A stretch of DNA of 64,000 nucleotides from assembly GCF_030269325.1 (NCBI RefSeq), contig NZ_BSTD01000001.1, positions 124,001 to 188,000 of the forward strand, written 5' to 3'. Under the pieces are notes generated by a model that worked only from the letters and a program-made list of their open reading frames with translations, was not told the DNA's origin and made no database searches. Both the position numbers and the translations under genes were made by a program. The stretch is from Amycolatopsis sp. NBRC 101858 (GTDB taxonomy: Bacteria; Actinomycetota; Actinomycetes; Mycobacteriales; Pseudonocardiaceae). How positions within the stretch are numbered: the first letter of the stretch is position 1; the number at the start of each line of letters is the position of its first letter. This document shows, one piece after another, positions 1 through 7,431 of the stretch.

Positions 1-1
1 C

Positions 2-1018
2 GCCGTTCGTTCGCGCCACCTCGCGACGCCGCTGCTGTCGGGGGTCGCCCGGACCCGCCCGTACCTGCTCGTCGACCACGGCGACGGCCGGCCGCTGACC
101 GAACACCTCGGCGCGGGCGGCGACGACGCGTTCACCTACGAGGTCGCGGTGTCGGTCCTTTCGGCACTGCGGGACCTGCGCGCGCACGACACCGTCCACG
201 GTGCGGTGCACCCGGACAACGTGCTGGTCGGTGCCCACGGCGTGCTGCTGTGCGCGTTCGACCGCAGCCGCCTCGCGTCGGCCGCCACGAGCACGGTGCC
301 GAGCGTCCGCGACGACGTCGCCGGCTGGGCCGAGGTGGTCCACGCGGTGTGGAACGGGCGCCCTTTCCTCGGCGCTTGGGGCGAACCGGCGACCCCGGAC
401 GACCTCGCCGGCTTCCCGGGGTGGATCCGGCAGGTCGTCGGCGACGCCCTCGGGCTGGTCCCGTCCCCCGAGGACATCCTGCGCGACTTGACGCGGGCGG
501 CGCCCGCACCCGGCCACCGCGCCGGGACGGCACCGGCTCGCCCGCCCGCGTCGCCGTCGGCGATCTCCCGGCGAGCCGCGACGGTCGGCGCGTTGACCGT
601 CGCGGCGGCCGTCGCCCTGCTGGTCATCGCGCCGGCGTCGCCATCCCGTGCCACCGCTGTCTCCTCGCCCGCCCCTTCGACGGCTCCGCCCGCCACGCTC
701 CCGGCCACCAGCGCCCCGGCGACCACGGCGCCTTCGGAGACCTCGGCGTCCAGCACTCCCGCCACGACCGTGGCCGCCGGCTGGACGATGCCGGATCTCG
801 TCGGCAGCGACCTGCAGGACGCCCAGGACCGGATCCAGCACATCACCGGCAATCCCGTGTTCCGCACCACGTCGCACGACGGCACGGGCGCGGGCCGGCA
901 CCAGGTCCTGGACCACGACTGGCAGGTCTGTGCCCAGAACGTCGCGCCCGGCGCCGCCATCACGCTGACCTCGAAGATCGACTTCACGGTGGTGAAGCAC
1001 GGCGAGACGTGCCCGTGA
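2..1018 (+). CDS. Kinase-like membrane protein with C-terminal PASTA-like domain (5' end outside window)
   Basis: Frame is open from the window edge, so the N-terminus is missing. The visible part resembles the C-lobe of a Hanks-type Ser/Thr kinase, but the catalytic loop reads HGAVHPDN where HRDLKPxN is expected, and the DFG position reads AFDRS. Catalytic Asp and Lys equivalents are therefore absent, as in pseudokinases. A hydrophobic segment (about residues 200-220 of the visible part) is followed by a Ser/Thr/Pro/Ala-rich linker and a domain starting MPDLVGSDLQDAQDRI, which looks like a PASTA repeat placed outside the cell. Two late cysteines may form a disulfide. Inference: a signalling or scaffold protein at the cell surface rather than an active kinase. 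Confidence 0.7.
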   Translation, partial: AVRSRHLATPLLSGVARTRPYLLVDHGDGRPLTEHLGAGGDDAFTYEVAVSVLSALRDLRAHDTVHGAVHPDNVLVGAHGVLLCAFDRSRLASAATSTVPSVRDDVAGWAEVVHAVWNGRPFLGAWGEPATPDDLAGFPGWIRQVVGDALGLVPSPEDILRDLTRAAPAPGHRAGTAPARPPASPSAISRRAATVGALTVAAAVALLVIAPASPSRATAVSSPAPSTAPPATLPATSAPATTAPSETSASSTPATTVAAGWTMPDLVGSDLQDAQDRIQHITGNPVFRTTSHDGTGAGRHQVLDHDWQVCAQNVAPGAAITLTSKIDFTVVKHGETCP

Positions 1019-1039
1019 GGGGCACCCGGACGTCGTCGC

Positions 1040-1731
1040 TCAGGCCGTCGAACGGGCACCGCAGTCGCCGTGGTCCGTGGCCGGCCGGCGGCTGTCGAGC
1101 GGGTCGTCGAGATCGGCCAGCTGGCGGGCGATGCGGTTCGCGTCGGCGCTCCGGTGCTGAGCGCGGCTCAGGGCCAGCGCGCGCAGCCAGGCCCGGCGCG
1201 CCTGGCGGCCCGCTCGGTTTCGGCCCGGTCGGGGCCGAGGCGCTTCGCGAGCAGTTCCCGGGCTTCCGGGGCGTCCAGCACGTCCAACGTCAAGGATCCG
1301 GCGTCGTGCTTGGTGAGCAGCCCGGTCAGCTGGTTCCGGCTGGTGACCACCACCGTGCAGCCCGGGCTGTCGGGCAGCAGTGCCGCCACCTGGACGCTGT
1401 TCCTGGCGTTGTCCAGCACGACCAGCATCCGCCGGTCGGCCACCGTGTCCCGGTACAGCGCCGCCTGCCCCTCGGCGTCGAGGGGGATCGATCCCGGCGG
1501 CAGCCGCAACGCGTCGAGGAACCCCCGGATCGCCTCCACCGGCTCCATCGGCGCGCCTGAGGGGTCGAACCCGCGCAGGTTCACGTACAGCTGCCCGTCC
1601 GGGAACCGGCCGGCGTTCTCGTGGGCCCACTGCAGGGCGAGCCAGGTCTTCCCGATGCCGCCCATGCCGACGATCGCGATGATCGGGCCGGCGCCGGGCG
1701 TCGACTGGTTGTCCAACTCGAGGCAAGGCAA
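1040..1731 (-). pseudogene. Remnant of an NB-ARC/TPR (AfsR/SARP-type) regulator
   Basis: Starting at 1731 the minus strand encodes an NB-ARC P-loop (IVGMGGIGKTWLALQWA), the typical FPDGQLYVNLRGFDPSG stretch and a Walker B (RRMLVVLDNARN), then stops at 1168 after 187 codons. In a second frame, from about 1190 down to a stop at 1040, the sequence reads like the last TPR of the same family (AWLRALALSRAQHRSADA...). Family members usually have 700-1000 residues with an N-terminal HTH or SARP domain. Here the N-terminus, winged-helix and most TPRs are missing and the two pieces are out of frame. I read this as a decayed gene with an internal deletion. Confidence 0.65.
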
Positions 1732-2235
1732 CGATGAACCGTGAAGATCCCATCGTCTGCCGATCGTCGGGAGGCCCCACTGGTGCAGGCGACATTCCAG
1801 GACTTATCTCGACAGCTCGAACACGCTGGCCGGAGAGTTCAGCCAGCATTGAAACCGAGGCAGCTCCGACTTTGCCGCGGTCTCCGCGGAAACCACCTCA
1901 AAGCGGAGCACCTGTTCACCACTATCTCTCTCCGCCGCGACCGGGGCCTGGTCCCACCGATGCGGACACTGCTAACGCCGCACCCAAATCAGCCAGTAGC
2001 GGCGAAAGACAGAAAAGAAACGACGATGTACAACTGGATCACTACGCGTCACACCTTTCGGTGAAGGAATCCGGGCATCAACCCATCGGGCCGACGCTTT
2101 GTTGAGAGCTGACACAGTCCACCCGGTTGCCAGACGTAGGAGGATGTCGTTCCGGCCGATGCAACACGGTCAGTGGTACCGACTGGAGCCGCTGCACTCT
2201 AGGTTATACAGGTGCGGCCAGATAGAGGGGTTGTG
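1732..2235. other. Intergenic stretch, no supported gene
   Basis: About 500 bases of intermediate GC between the NB-ARC remnant and the AT-richer island. Short open frames occur on the plus strand but show neither a recognisable domain nor the codon bias of the neighbours. No tRNA, inverted terminal repeat or integrase is visible that would mark an attachment site. Confidence 0.4.
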
Positions 2236-2589
2236 GTGCGGAATATGAGATGGATTCTGTATTTTATTGGCGGCGGAGCGCTTATCAGCTTGGTTCCCCT
2301 CGTGGGAAGTCGATTGAGCCCACAAATTGCTGGATTGATTTTACTTTTTCCGATAGTAACACTAGTTGGACTTTCTTTCCTGGGCGTCGAATCCGGGAGA
2401 GATGCCGTTGCCACCGGAGCCGTGAGTGCGATTCGAAACATGCCGACCGTTCTCGCATTCTTGGTCGCCGTATATTTTGCGTCACGCAACGGTGTTCCAT
2501 TACCCGTCAGCTTCCTCATGGGCATTCTGGCTTGGCTTATCGTCGCCCTCTTGATTGCACTACTCTCAAGCTGGCTGAGTCTCAATTAG
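2236..2589 (+). CDS. Small four-helix membrane protein, GlpM/DUF3147-like
   Basis: About 117 residues, nearly all in four hydrophobic helices joined by short loops (MRWILYFIGGGALISLVPLV at the start). Helix layout and the GRDAVATGAVSAIRNMPTVLAF stretch resemble the GlpM/DUF3147 family, whose biochemical role is not established. The start chosen is a GTG about 6 bases after AGAGGGG; an in-frame GTG at 2212 and an ATG at 2245 are alternatives. It is followed after 11 bases by another membrane-anchored protein and is probably cotranscribed with it. Codon use is unlike the chromosome around it, suggesting transfer. Confidence 0.65.
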   Translation: MRNMRWILYFIGGGALISLVPLVGSRLSPQIAGLILLFPIVTLVGLSFLGVESGRDAVATGAVSAIRNMPTVLAFLVAVYFASRNGVPLPVSFLMGILAWLIVALLIALLSSWLSLN

Positions 2590-2600
2590 GGGTTTATACT

Positions 2601-3311
2601 GTGCGAGTGCGCCGAAGAATATTTCCAGACCTCCAGCGCAAGGTATTTGTCGGCGGCCTCGTGATCATGCTCGCATGGTCGATTGTGGCCGCGCTTATTG
2701 CACTTCCTCCATCTTGGCAAATTCCATCCATCTTCGCCGCACTGCTGATGATAATTAAGATGGTTTCACCAATAGAGGATATGGAGGAATCAATCCAATC
2801 CATTCGGACATCCGTGGAAGCCCCGGTTACACGCTACGGAGGTGCCGAAGATTTCTACAGGGATCTTGTGCGATCAGTGCGGCATGCGGCAAGCTACATC
2901 GACCTCACGCATATTCGAGACAACCCACCCGACGACTTCAAGGGACCGGCACCCACCGAATACTTCACATACCTTTTAGACTGGCTCGCGATTTCAAACT
3001 CTCGAACCATTCGACGAGTCATCTGTATACGCAACGCCGAGATGCGCGCATGGGCGGTACAGCTGCACGAAACCACTCAGAAGAGATCGAATCTGCACAT
3101 ACGCGTAATAGAGTGCGGCAGTGAAATTCCAATAATTAACATTGCAATCATCGATGGCAATAAGGTGTACATGACCTTTACTGGCGACATTCCAGAAAGA
3201 ACACCCGGGGCAAGCATTGATGACCCGGCCACCAGTCACTATTTCACCGAATACTATGCTGCACTTTGGCGAGCATCTGAACCACTTGAAAGCTACCTTC
3301 AGCGCCATTAA
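2601..3311 (+). CDS. Two-TM anchored protein with a soluble domain resembling inactive PLD-like folds
   Basis: 236 residues from a GTG preceded by TAGGGG. Two hydrophobic helices (about residues 13-55) are followed by a cytosolic domain of about 170 residues. That domain alternates predicted strands and helices and contains INIAIIDGNKVYMTFTGD, which recalls the second half of phospholipase-D/HKD-fold proteins, but the catalytic His and Lys are not there. I do not recognise a named family with certainty. It shares low GC and probable operon structure with the four-helix protein upstream. Membrane anchor plus sensor-like domain on an acquired islet would fit an effector or defence role, but that is only inference. 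Confidence 0.55.
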   Translation: MRVRRRIFPDLQRKVFVGGLVIMLAWSIVAALIALPPSWQIPSIFAALLMIIKMVSPIEDMEESIQSIRTSVEAPVTRYGGAEDFYRDLVRSVRHAASYIDLTHIRDNPPDDFKGPAPTEYFTYLLDWLAISNSRTIRRVICIRNAEMRAWAVQLHETTQKRSNLHIRVIECGSEIPIINIAIIDGNKVYMTFTGDIPERTPGASIDDPATSHYFTEYYAALWRASEPLESYLQRH

Positions 3312-3339
3312 GTAAACTCGTTCGCAGGAACGCAGCCGA

Positions 3340-3963
3340 TGTACCGGGCCAAACCCGCCGCACGTGCCGATCGAGGAGGTGATCCTGACGATGAAGGACC
3401 TGGTCCGGGCCGGAAAGGTGCGCCACCTCGGCCTCTCCGAGGTCAACGCCGAGACGTTGCGCCGGGCCCACGAGATCCATCCGATCACCGCGTTGCAGAG
3501 CGAGTACTCGTTGCTCAGCCGCCACCTCGAGGACAAGATCCTGCCCACGGCGCAGGAGCTCGGGGTCAGCGTCGTCGCGTACGCGCCGGTCGGCCGGGGG
3601 CTGCTCACCGGCGAACTGACCACGTTGGACGGCCTGGAACCGCACGACCTGCGCCGGCTGCAGCCACGCTTCCAGGACGGCAACCTCCGCCGGAACCTCG
3701 CGCTCGTCGAGCGGGTGCACGCCGTCGCGGACGAGGTCGGCTGCACCACGGCGCAGCTCGCACTGGCCTGGCTGCTCGCCCAGGACGACGCGATCGTCCC
3801 GATCCCCAGCACGACCAGCTTCCGCCACGTCGAGCAGAACGCCGCGGCGGTCGACATCGTGCTGTCGGCCCGCCAGCTGCGCGAGCTCGACGAGGCGATC
3901 CCCCCGGAGAAGGTCATCGGCGACCGCAACACGGCGGCCAGCCTCGCCTTGATGGAACTGTAG
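3340..3963 (+). pseudogene. 5'-truncated aldo/keto reductase
   Basis: Clear AKR sequence starts at [20 protein letters not shown] and continues through [29 protein letters not shown] and [14 protein letters not shown] (cofactor phosphate-binding region) to a normal C-terminus. Family members have about 330 residues; only about the last 200 are present, so the N-terminal strands with the catalytic Asp, Tyr and Lys are missing. The break falls just after the AT-richer island. A GTG at 3364 could start translation, but the product could not form a complete barrel. Codon use is that of the host chromosome. Confidence 0.7.
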
Positions 3964-4019
3964 GCCCGCGTCGTTTACCTTCGTCACCAGCGCGTCCGCT
4001 GACCTTGGAGGAACCCGCC

Positions 4020-4481
4020 ATGCCCCACGCCGTGGATTTCGGGACCGTGTCGACCGCCGGCCTGGAGTCGTCGCCGGTCGCGGCCGCCCTGGCCGGCCTG
4101 CGGGCCAACGAGGCCCGGTACTTCAAGAACAAGTACGACCACGTCTTCACGGTCGAGCCCGCGGGTGACGCCGCGGCGACCGTCGAGTGGGTGCACCGGA
4201 TCCTCGAGGACGAACGCGGCATCGTCATTTCCTCGCCCGCGCTCGAAGCGACCGAGTTCCAGGTCGAGAACATCCGGATGGCCTACGTGTTCTACGAAAG
4301 CGGCCTGTCGGTCAACGTGATGTACACCCTCGAAGACGGCGGGAAGCGGGCGGTCGGGTTCAAGCTCTCCGACGGCATGGAAATCCCCGGGGAGCTCGGC
4401 TCGTTCAAGTTCGCCCGCCAGAAGTCGAAGCTGGCCGGCACGATCCGCGGCTCCTACTTCGTCATCAAGAACGAGCACTGA
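4020..4481 (+). CDS. Conserved-looking hypothetical protein, 153 aa
   Basis: Good GGAGG ribosome site 7 bases before ATG and host-like codon use. The product is soluble, with no signal peptide or membrane helix, and is mixed alpha/beta by appearance (RANEARYFKNKYDHVFTV, FQVENIRMAYVFYESGLSVN, GSYFVIKNEH). I do not recognise its family. It stands alone between the AKR remnant and a small gene on the other strand. Confidence 0.6.
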   Translation: MPHAVDFGTVSTAGLESSPVAAALAGLRANEARYFKNKYDHVFTVEPAGDAAATVEWVHRILEDERGIVISSPALEATEFQVENIRMAYVFYESGLSVNVMYTLEDGGKRAVGFKLSDGMEIPGELGSFKFARQKSKLAGTIRGSYFVIKNEH

Positions 4482-4542
4482 CCGCCGCTGGGGCGCCGGC
4501 CGCCTGGATACCGGCAGCCGGCGCAACCGCGCGTAGGGCGGA

Positions 4543-4800
4543 TCAGTCCCAGTAGTTGAAGGGCACCTCGCCGAGGTCGGCCGGGGTGAGCACCCGGAAC
4601 GCCGGGTGCTCCGCCAGCACCGCGACCACCGGTGTGGTCCGGTCCCTGGTGCACACGATCGAGAGGCGCCGGTCGCCGTAGTCGACGACGCCCTGGTGGA
4701 AGTTCGGCGTGACGCCGTCGGCGATCCGGAACTCCACGACCCGGCCGCCGGTACGGCGCGCCGCTCGGTGGCACTCGCGGCGGAACTCGCGGAGGTCCAT
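4543..4800 (-). CDS. Small hypothetical protein, 85 aa
   Basis: ATG at 4800 opens an 85-codon frame with host codon bias (MDLREFRRECHRAARR at the N-terminus, ending VPFNYWD). It is soluble with a basic N-terminal helix followed by beta-rich sequence. No family is recognised. It is convergent with the hypothetical gene at 4020 and divergent from the VOC gene at 4909. Confidence 0.5.
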   Translation of the reverse strand: MDLREFRRECHRAARRTGGRVVEFRIADGVTPNFHQGVVDYGDRRLSIVCTRDRTTPVVAVLAEHPAFRVLTPADLGEVPFNYWD

Positions 4801-4895
4801 CGCGCGACCGTATCGGCCCGGTGCCGATCCCCGGGCCCGATTTTCCCCGCGCCAACCGATCAGGAATCGAGAAGCGCCGGTCACCGCCCCGGACC

Positions 4896-4901
4896 TAGCG
4901 T
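4896..4901 (+). promoter_or_regulatory. -10 hexamer of a leaderless promoter
   Basis: TAGCGT ends 7 bases before the ATG at 4909 and there is no ribosome-binding site, which fits transcription starting at the A of the start codon. Confidence 0.5.
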
Positions 4902-4908
4902 TACCGGC

Positions 4909-5535
4909 ATGACGAACATCGACTCCCTCACCCTCGAAGTGGCCGACACGACCGCCGCCGAGCGCTTCTACGCCGACGCCTTCGGGCTCACCACCCAGCT
5001 CCGCTTCCGCGAGAAGCAGCAGCCCTCCACCGGGTTCCGCGGCTACACCCTCTCCCTCATCGTCGCCCAGCCCGCCGACGTCGACTCGCTGATGGCCACC
5101 GCCCTCGAAGCCGGGGCCACCACGCTCAAGCCCGCCGCGAAGTCCCTGTGGGGCTACGGCGGCGCCGTCCAGGCACCCGACGGCGCCATCTGGACGCTCG
5201 CCACCTCCAGCAAGAAGAACACCGGCCCGGCCACCCGGGAGATCGGCTCGATCGTGCTGCTCCTGGGTGTCCAGGACATCCTCGCCAGCAAGAAGTTCTA
5301 CGTCGATCACGGGCTCACGGTCGGGAAGAGCTTCGGCCGCATGTACGTCGAGTTCGAGGGCGGCACCGGCCCGGTCAAGCTCGCGCTCTACCGGCGCAAG
5401 GCCCTCGCCAAGCAGGCCGGCGTCGCGCCCGAAGGCACCGGTGCGCACCGGATCGCCGTCAACTCCGCCGCGCCGTTCACCGACCCGGACGGGTTCGCCT
5501 GGGAGGTCGCCACGACCCAGTCGCTCGACGCCTGA
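4909..5535 (+). CDS. VOC (glyoxalase/bleomycin-resistance fold) family protein, two domains
   Basis: 208 residues forming two consecutive VOC half-modules: residues 1-105 (IDSLTLEVADTTAAERFYADAF...) and 110-208 (GSIVLLLGVQDILASKKFYVDHGL...). The second module ends DPDGFAWEVATT, typical of the family. Such proteins bind metal and small substrates in dioxygenase, isomerase or resistance roles; the substrate cannot be told from sequence. Translation probably starts at the first base of the transcript. Its 3' end overlaps the end of the cyclase-like gene on the other strand. Confidence 0.75.
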   Translation: MTNIDSLTLEVADTTAAERFYADAFGLTTQLRFREKQQPSTGFRGYTLSLIVAQPADVDSLMATALEAGATTLKPAAKSLWGYGGAVQAPDGAIWTLATSSKKNTGPATREIGSIVLLLGVQDILASKKFYVDHGLTVGKSFGRMYVEFEGGTGPVKLALYRRKALAKQAGVAPEGTGAHRIAVNSAAPFTDPDGFAWEVATTQSLDA

Positions 5536-6122
5536 CCGGCCGTCCGCGCCGCGGGCTTCGGGCTGCCCACGCAGACGTACCCGCGGAACGTCCGGCCCTT
5601 GACCCGGTCGGCCACCGGCCGGAACCGATCGGGCCGGAGACCGCGGAACCCCGTCGCGACGACGTCTTCGTACAACCGGTCCGAAACGACCGTCACGACG
5701 TCTTCGCCGGTGTGCCGGGCCAGCGTTTCGCGCACGGGTTCCGCGTCGAGCAGCCGGCACGCGACGATCAGGGCGTCCCCGATGGGTCCGAAGACCCCCG
5801 CGGTCAAGGCTCCGTGGTGCAGGGAAATCCGCAGCCGCAACCGCGGACGGCTGCCCCGCCCGAGTTCTTCGGCCACCTCGTGGACGAAGTCCGCGACGAC
5901 GCGGGAAACGTCGGAATCGGCGGGCAGCACCGCCAGTTCACCGTCCCCCCGCGGTTGCCGGAGCCATTCGGCGCGGTCGAGCCCGGCCCGTTCGGCGGCG
6001 CGGTCCAGTACCTCCTTCAACCGGAACAGAACCGCGACCTGGTCGAGGATCCCCATTCTCGAGAATCCTTCGACGTCCACCGCGACGACGAGTCCGTAGA
6101 CGAGCTGATCTTCGTGAATCAT
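5388..6122 (-). CDS. Class III nucleotidyl-cyclase homology domain protein, probably divergent
   Basis: 244 residues. LVVAVDVEGFSRMG and QPRGDGELAVLP keep the two metal-binding aspartates of class III cyclases, but the usual GxAVNxAARL is GDALIVACRL, losing the Asn that stabilises the transition state. Activity is therefore doubtful. No sensor or membrane segment is fused. The start chosen is the second ATG, 6 bases after GAGGGG; the ATG at 6128 overlaps that site. The frame runs 148 bases into the antisense of the VOC gene, an unusually long convergent overlap, and the last 45 or so residues look unstructured. It is divergent from the XRE-type regulator at 6337. Confidence 0.65.
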   Translation of the reverse strand: MIHEDQLVYGLVVAVDVEGFSRMGILDQVAVLFRLKEVLDRAAERAGLDRAEWLRQPRGDGELAVLPADSDVSRVVADFVHEVAEELGRGSRPRLRLRISLHHGALTAGVFGPIGDALIVACRLLDAEPVRETLARHTGEDVVTVVSDRLYEDVVATGFRGLRPDRFRPVADRVKGRTFRGYVCVGSPKPAARTAGQASSDWVVATSQANPSGSVNGAAELTAIRCAPVPSGATPACLARALRR

Positions 6123-6336
6123 GTCCATCCCCTCGGCTGAGCCGATGTCCCTGGGACGATTGAACAGTCGCGAGCGGTTTCCGCACCACGCCCGCGGACA
6201 CACGAAGACGAACTCGCCCCGGGACACCGGGGAAAGCCGAGGTCCCCGAATTCCGTTTGTTTTCGACCGCCCACGCGGGCACCGGGAGGTGAGACAATGT
6301 GAGACAAAGCCGGCCGACGTGGGACACGATGTCAAG

Positions 6337-7395
6337 ATGCCTCTTTCCCGACCCGGGCCATTCGGTGATCTTGACCCGTCCAGGGTTGTGACGCTCACCC
6401 AGTTGGCCGATTTACTCCGGCAATGCCGGCTGCGTGCCGGGAATCCGTCACTGCGCGATATCGAGCGGCTCGGCGAGAAACGCGGGCAAACGCTGCCTCG
6501 CTCCACGGTGGCCGGCGTCCTCGGCGGCCGGCGCGCGCCACGGCGGGAGCTGCTGCTGGCCCTGCTGGCCGCGTTCGGGATCCCCGACGGGGATTGGGCG
6601 GCGTGGACGAGCGCCTGGGAACGGGCGGTCGCCGGCCGTCCGGCGGACGCGGACCTCGTCCCCGTCGCGGAAGAGGGGGAGCCGCCCGACATCTGGCGGT
6701 TCCCCGCGGACGATCCGGTGGTCATCACCTGCGGGCGGCTCCCGGAGTCGATGGTCAACAACCTTCCCTCGAGCGACCCGCGGGATCCCGACTACGTCGA
6801 TCTGCTGACCTACGCCGATCCGGACGCGCTGGTCCACCTGTTCGGCCACATCCGCGCCCTGAACCCGGACAACGACGTGAAGTTCGCGACGACCGGCGAA
6901 CTGCAGCCCGCCGACTACGCCAGTCACCTGGTGGTGATCGGCGGGTCGGACTTCAACGTGCTGACCCGGGACATGTTCTCCGCGCTGCACCTGCCCGTGA
7001 AGATGTCGCCGCGGATCCCGGAGGTGGACTGGCTCGGCCTGGAGGTCGGCAACGGGGAAGGCGCGCAGCGGTTCAGCCCCGTCCTGGGCGACGACTACGG
7101 CGATCACATCCTCCACGAGGACGTGATCCTGTTCTTCCGCGGCGTCAACCCGGCCGACCGGCGGCGCACCATCACGATCTGCGCGGGCGTGTACGCCCGC
7201 GGCACCCTCGCCGCCGCCCGGTGCCTGACCGATCCGGTGCTCGGACCGGCGAACCAGGCGTACCTGCGGCAGAAGGTCGGGACCAACCTGCACTTCGGGT
7301 TCGTCGCGCGGGCGTTCATCATCGACCGGATGGTGGCCACGCCGGACCTCACCGACCCCGGGCACCGGCTCTACGAGTGGATGCGGCCGGAGTGA
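6337..7395 (+). CDS. XRE-type HTH protein with a large uncharacterised C-terminal domain
   Basis: 352 residues. Residues about 18-90 form a helix-turn-helix region of the sort seen in actinobacterial XRE regulators (LADLLRQCRLRAGNPSLRDIERLG... STVAGVLGGRRAPRRELLLALLAAFGI). From about residue 125 comes a domain with Rossmann-like pieces (PVVITCGRLPES, YASHLVVIGGSDFNVLTRDMF, RRTITICAGVYARGTLAAARC). It looks like a nucleotide- or small-molecule-sensing module but matches no family I can name. Start at 6337 lacks a strong ribosome site; a GTG at 6388 would keep the whole HTH. The divergent cyclase-like gene is a plausible partner. Confidence 0.65.
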   Translation: MPLSRPGPFGDLDPSRVVTLTQLADLLRQCRLRAGNPSLRDIERLGEKRGQTLPRSTVAGVLGGRRAPRRELLLALLAAFGIPDGDWAAWTSAWERAVAGRPADADLVPVAEEGEPPDIWRFPADDPVVITCGRLPESMVNNLPSSDPRDPDYVDLLTYADPDALVHLFGHIRALNPDNDVKFATTGELQPADYASHLVVIGGSDFNVLTRDMFSALHLPVKMSPRIPEVDWLGLEVGNGEGAQRFSPVLGDDYGDHILHEDVILFFRGVNPADRRRTITICAGVYARGTLAAARCLTDPVLGPANQAYLRQKVGTNLHFGFVARAFIIDRMVATPDLTDPGHRLYEWMRPE

Positions 7396-7431
7396 CCTGC
7401 GGGCGGGCGCCGGAGCCGCCAGACTGTCCGG

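Larger units (their letters stand above)
2212..3330. other. AT-richer island carrying two membrane-protein genes
   Basis: Base composition falls clearly below the surrounding DNA (many runs such as attttattgg and ttactttttc) and codons end in A/T far more often than in the neighbours. It carries two same-strand genes 11 bases apart. It is bordered on the left by a decayed regulator and on the right by an aldo/keto reductase lacking its first third, which fits a horizontally acquired insert or replacement. No transposase, integrase or direct repeat was found. Confidence 0.55.

Noticed and set aside
1734..2105. Short plus-strand open frames between the NB-ARC remnant and the island
   Set aside because: No ribosome site, no domain and codon use unlike either the host or the island.
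2100..2220. tRNA or attachment site at the left edge of the AT-richer island
   Set aside because: No cloverleaf, CCA end or direct repeat matching the right edge could be found.
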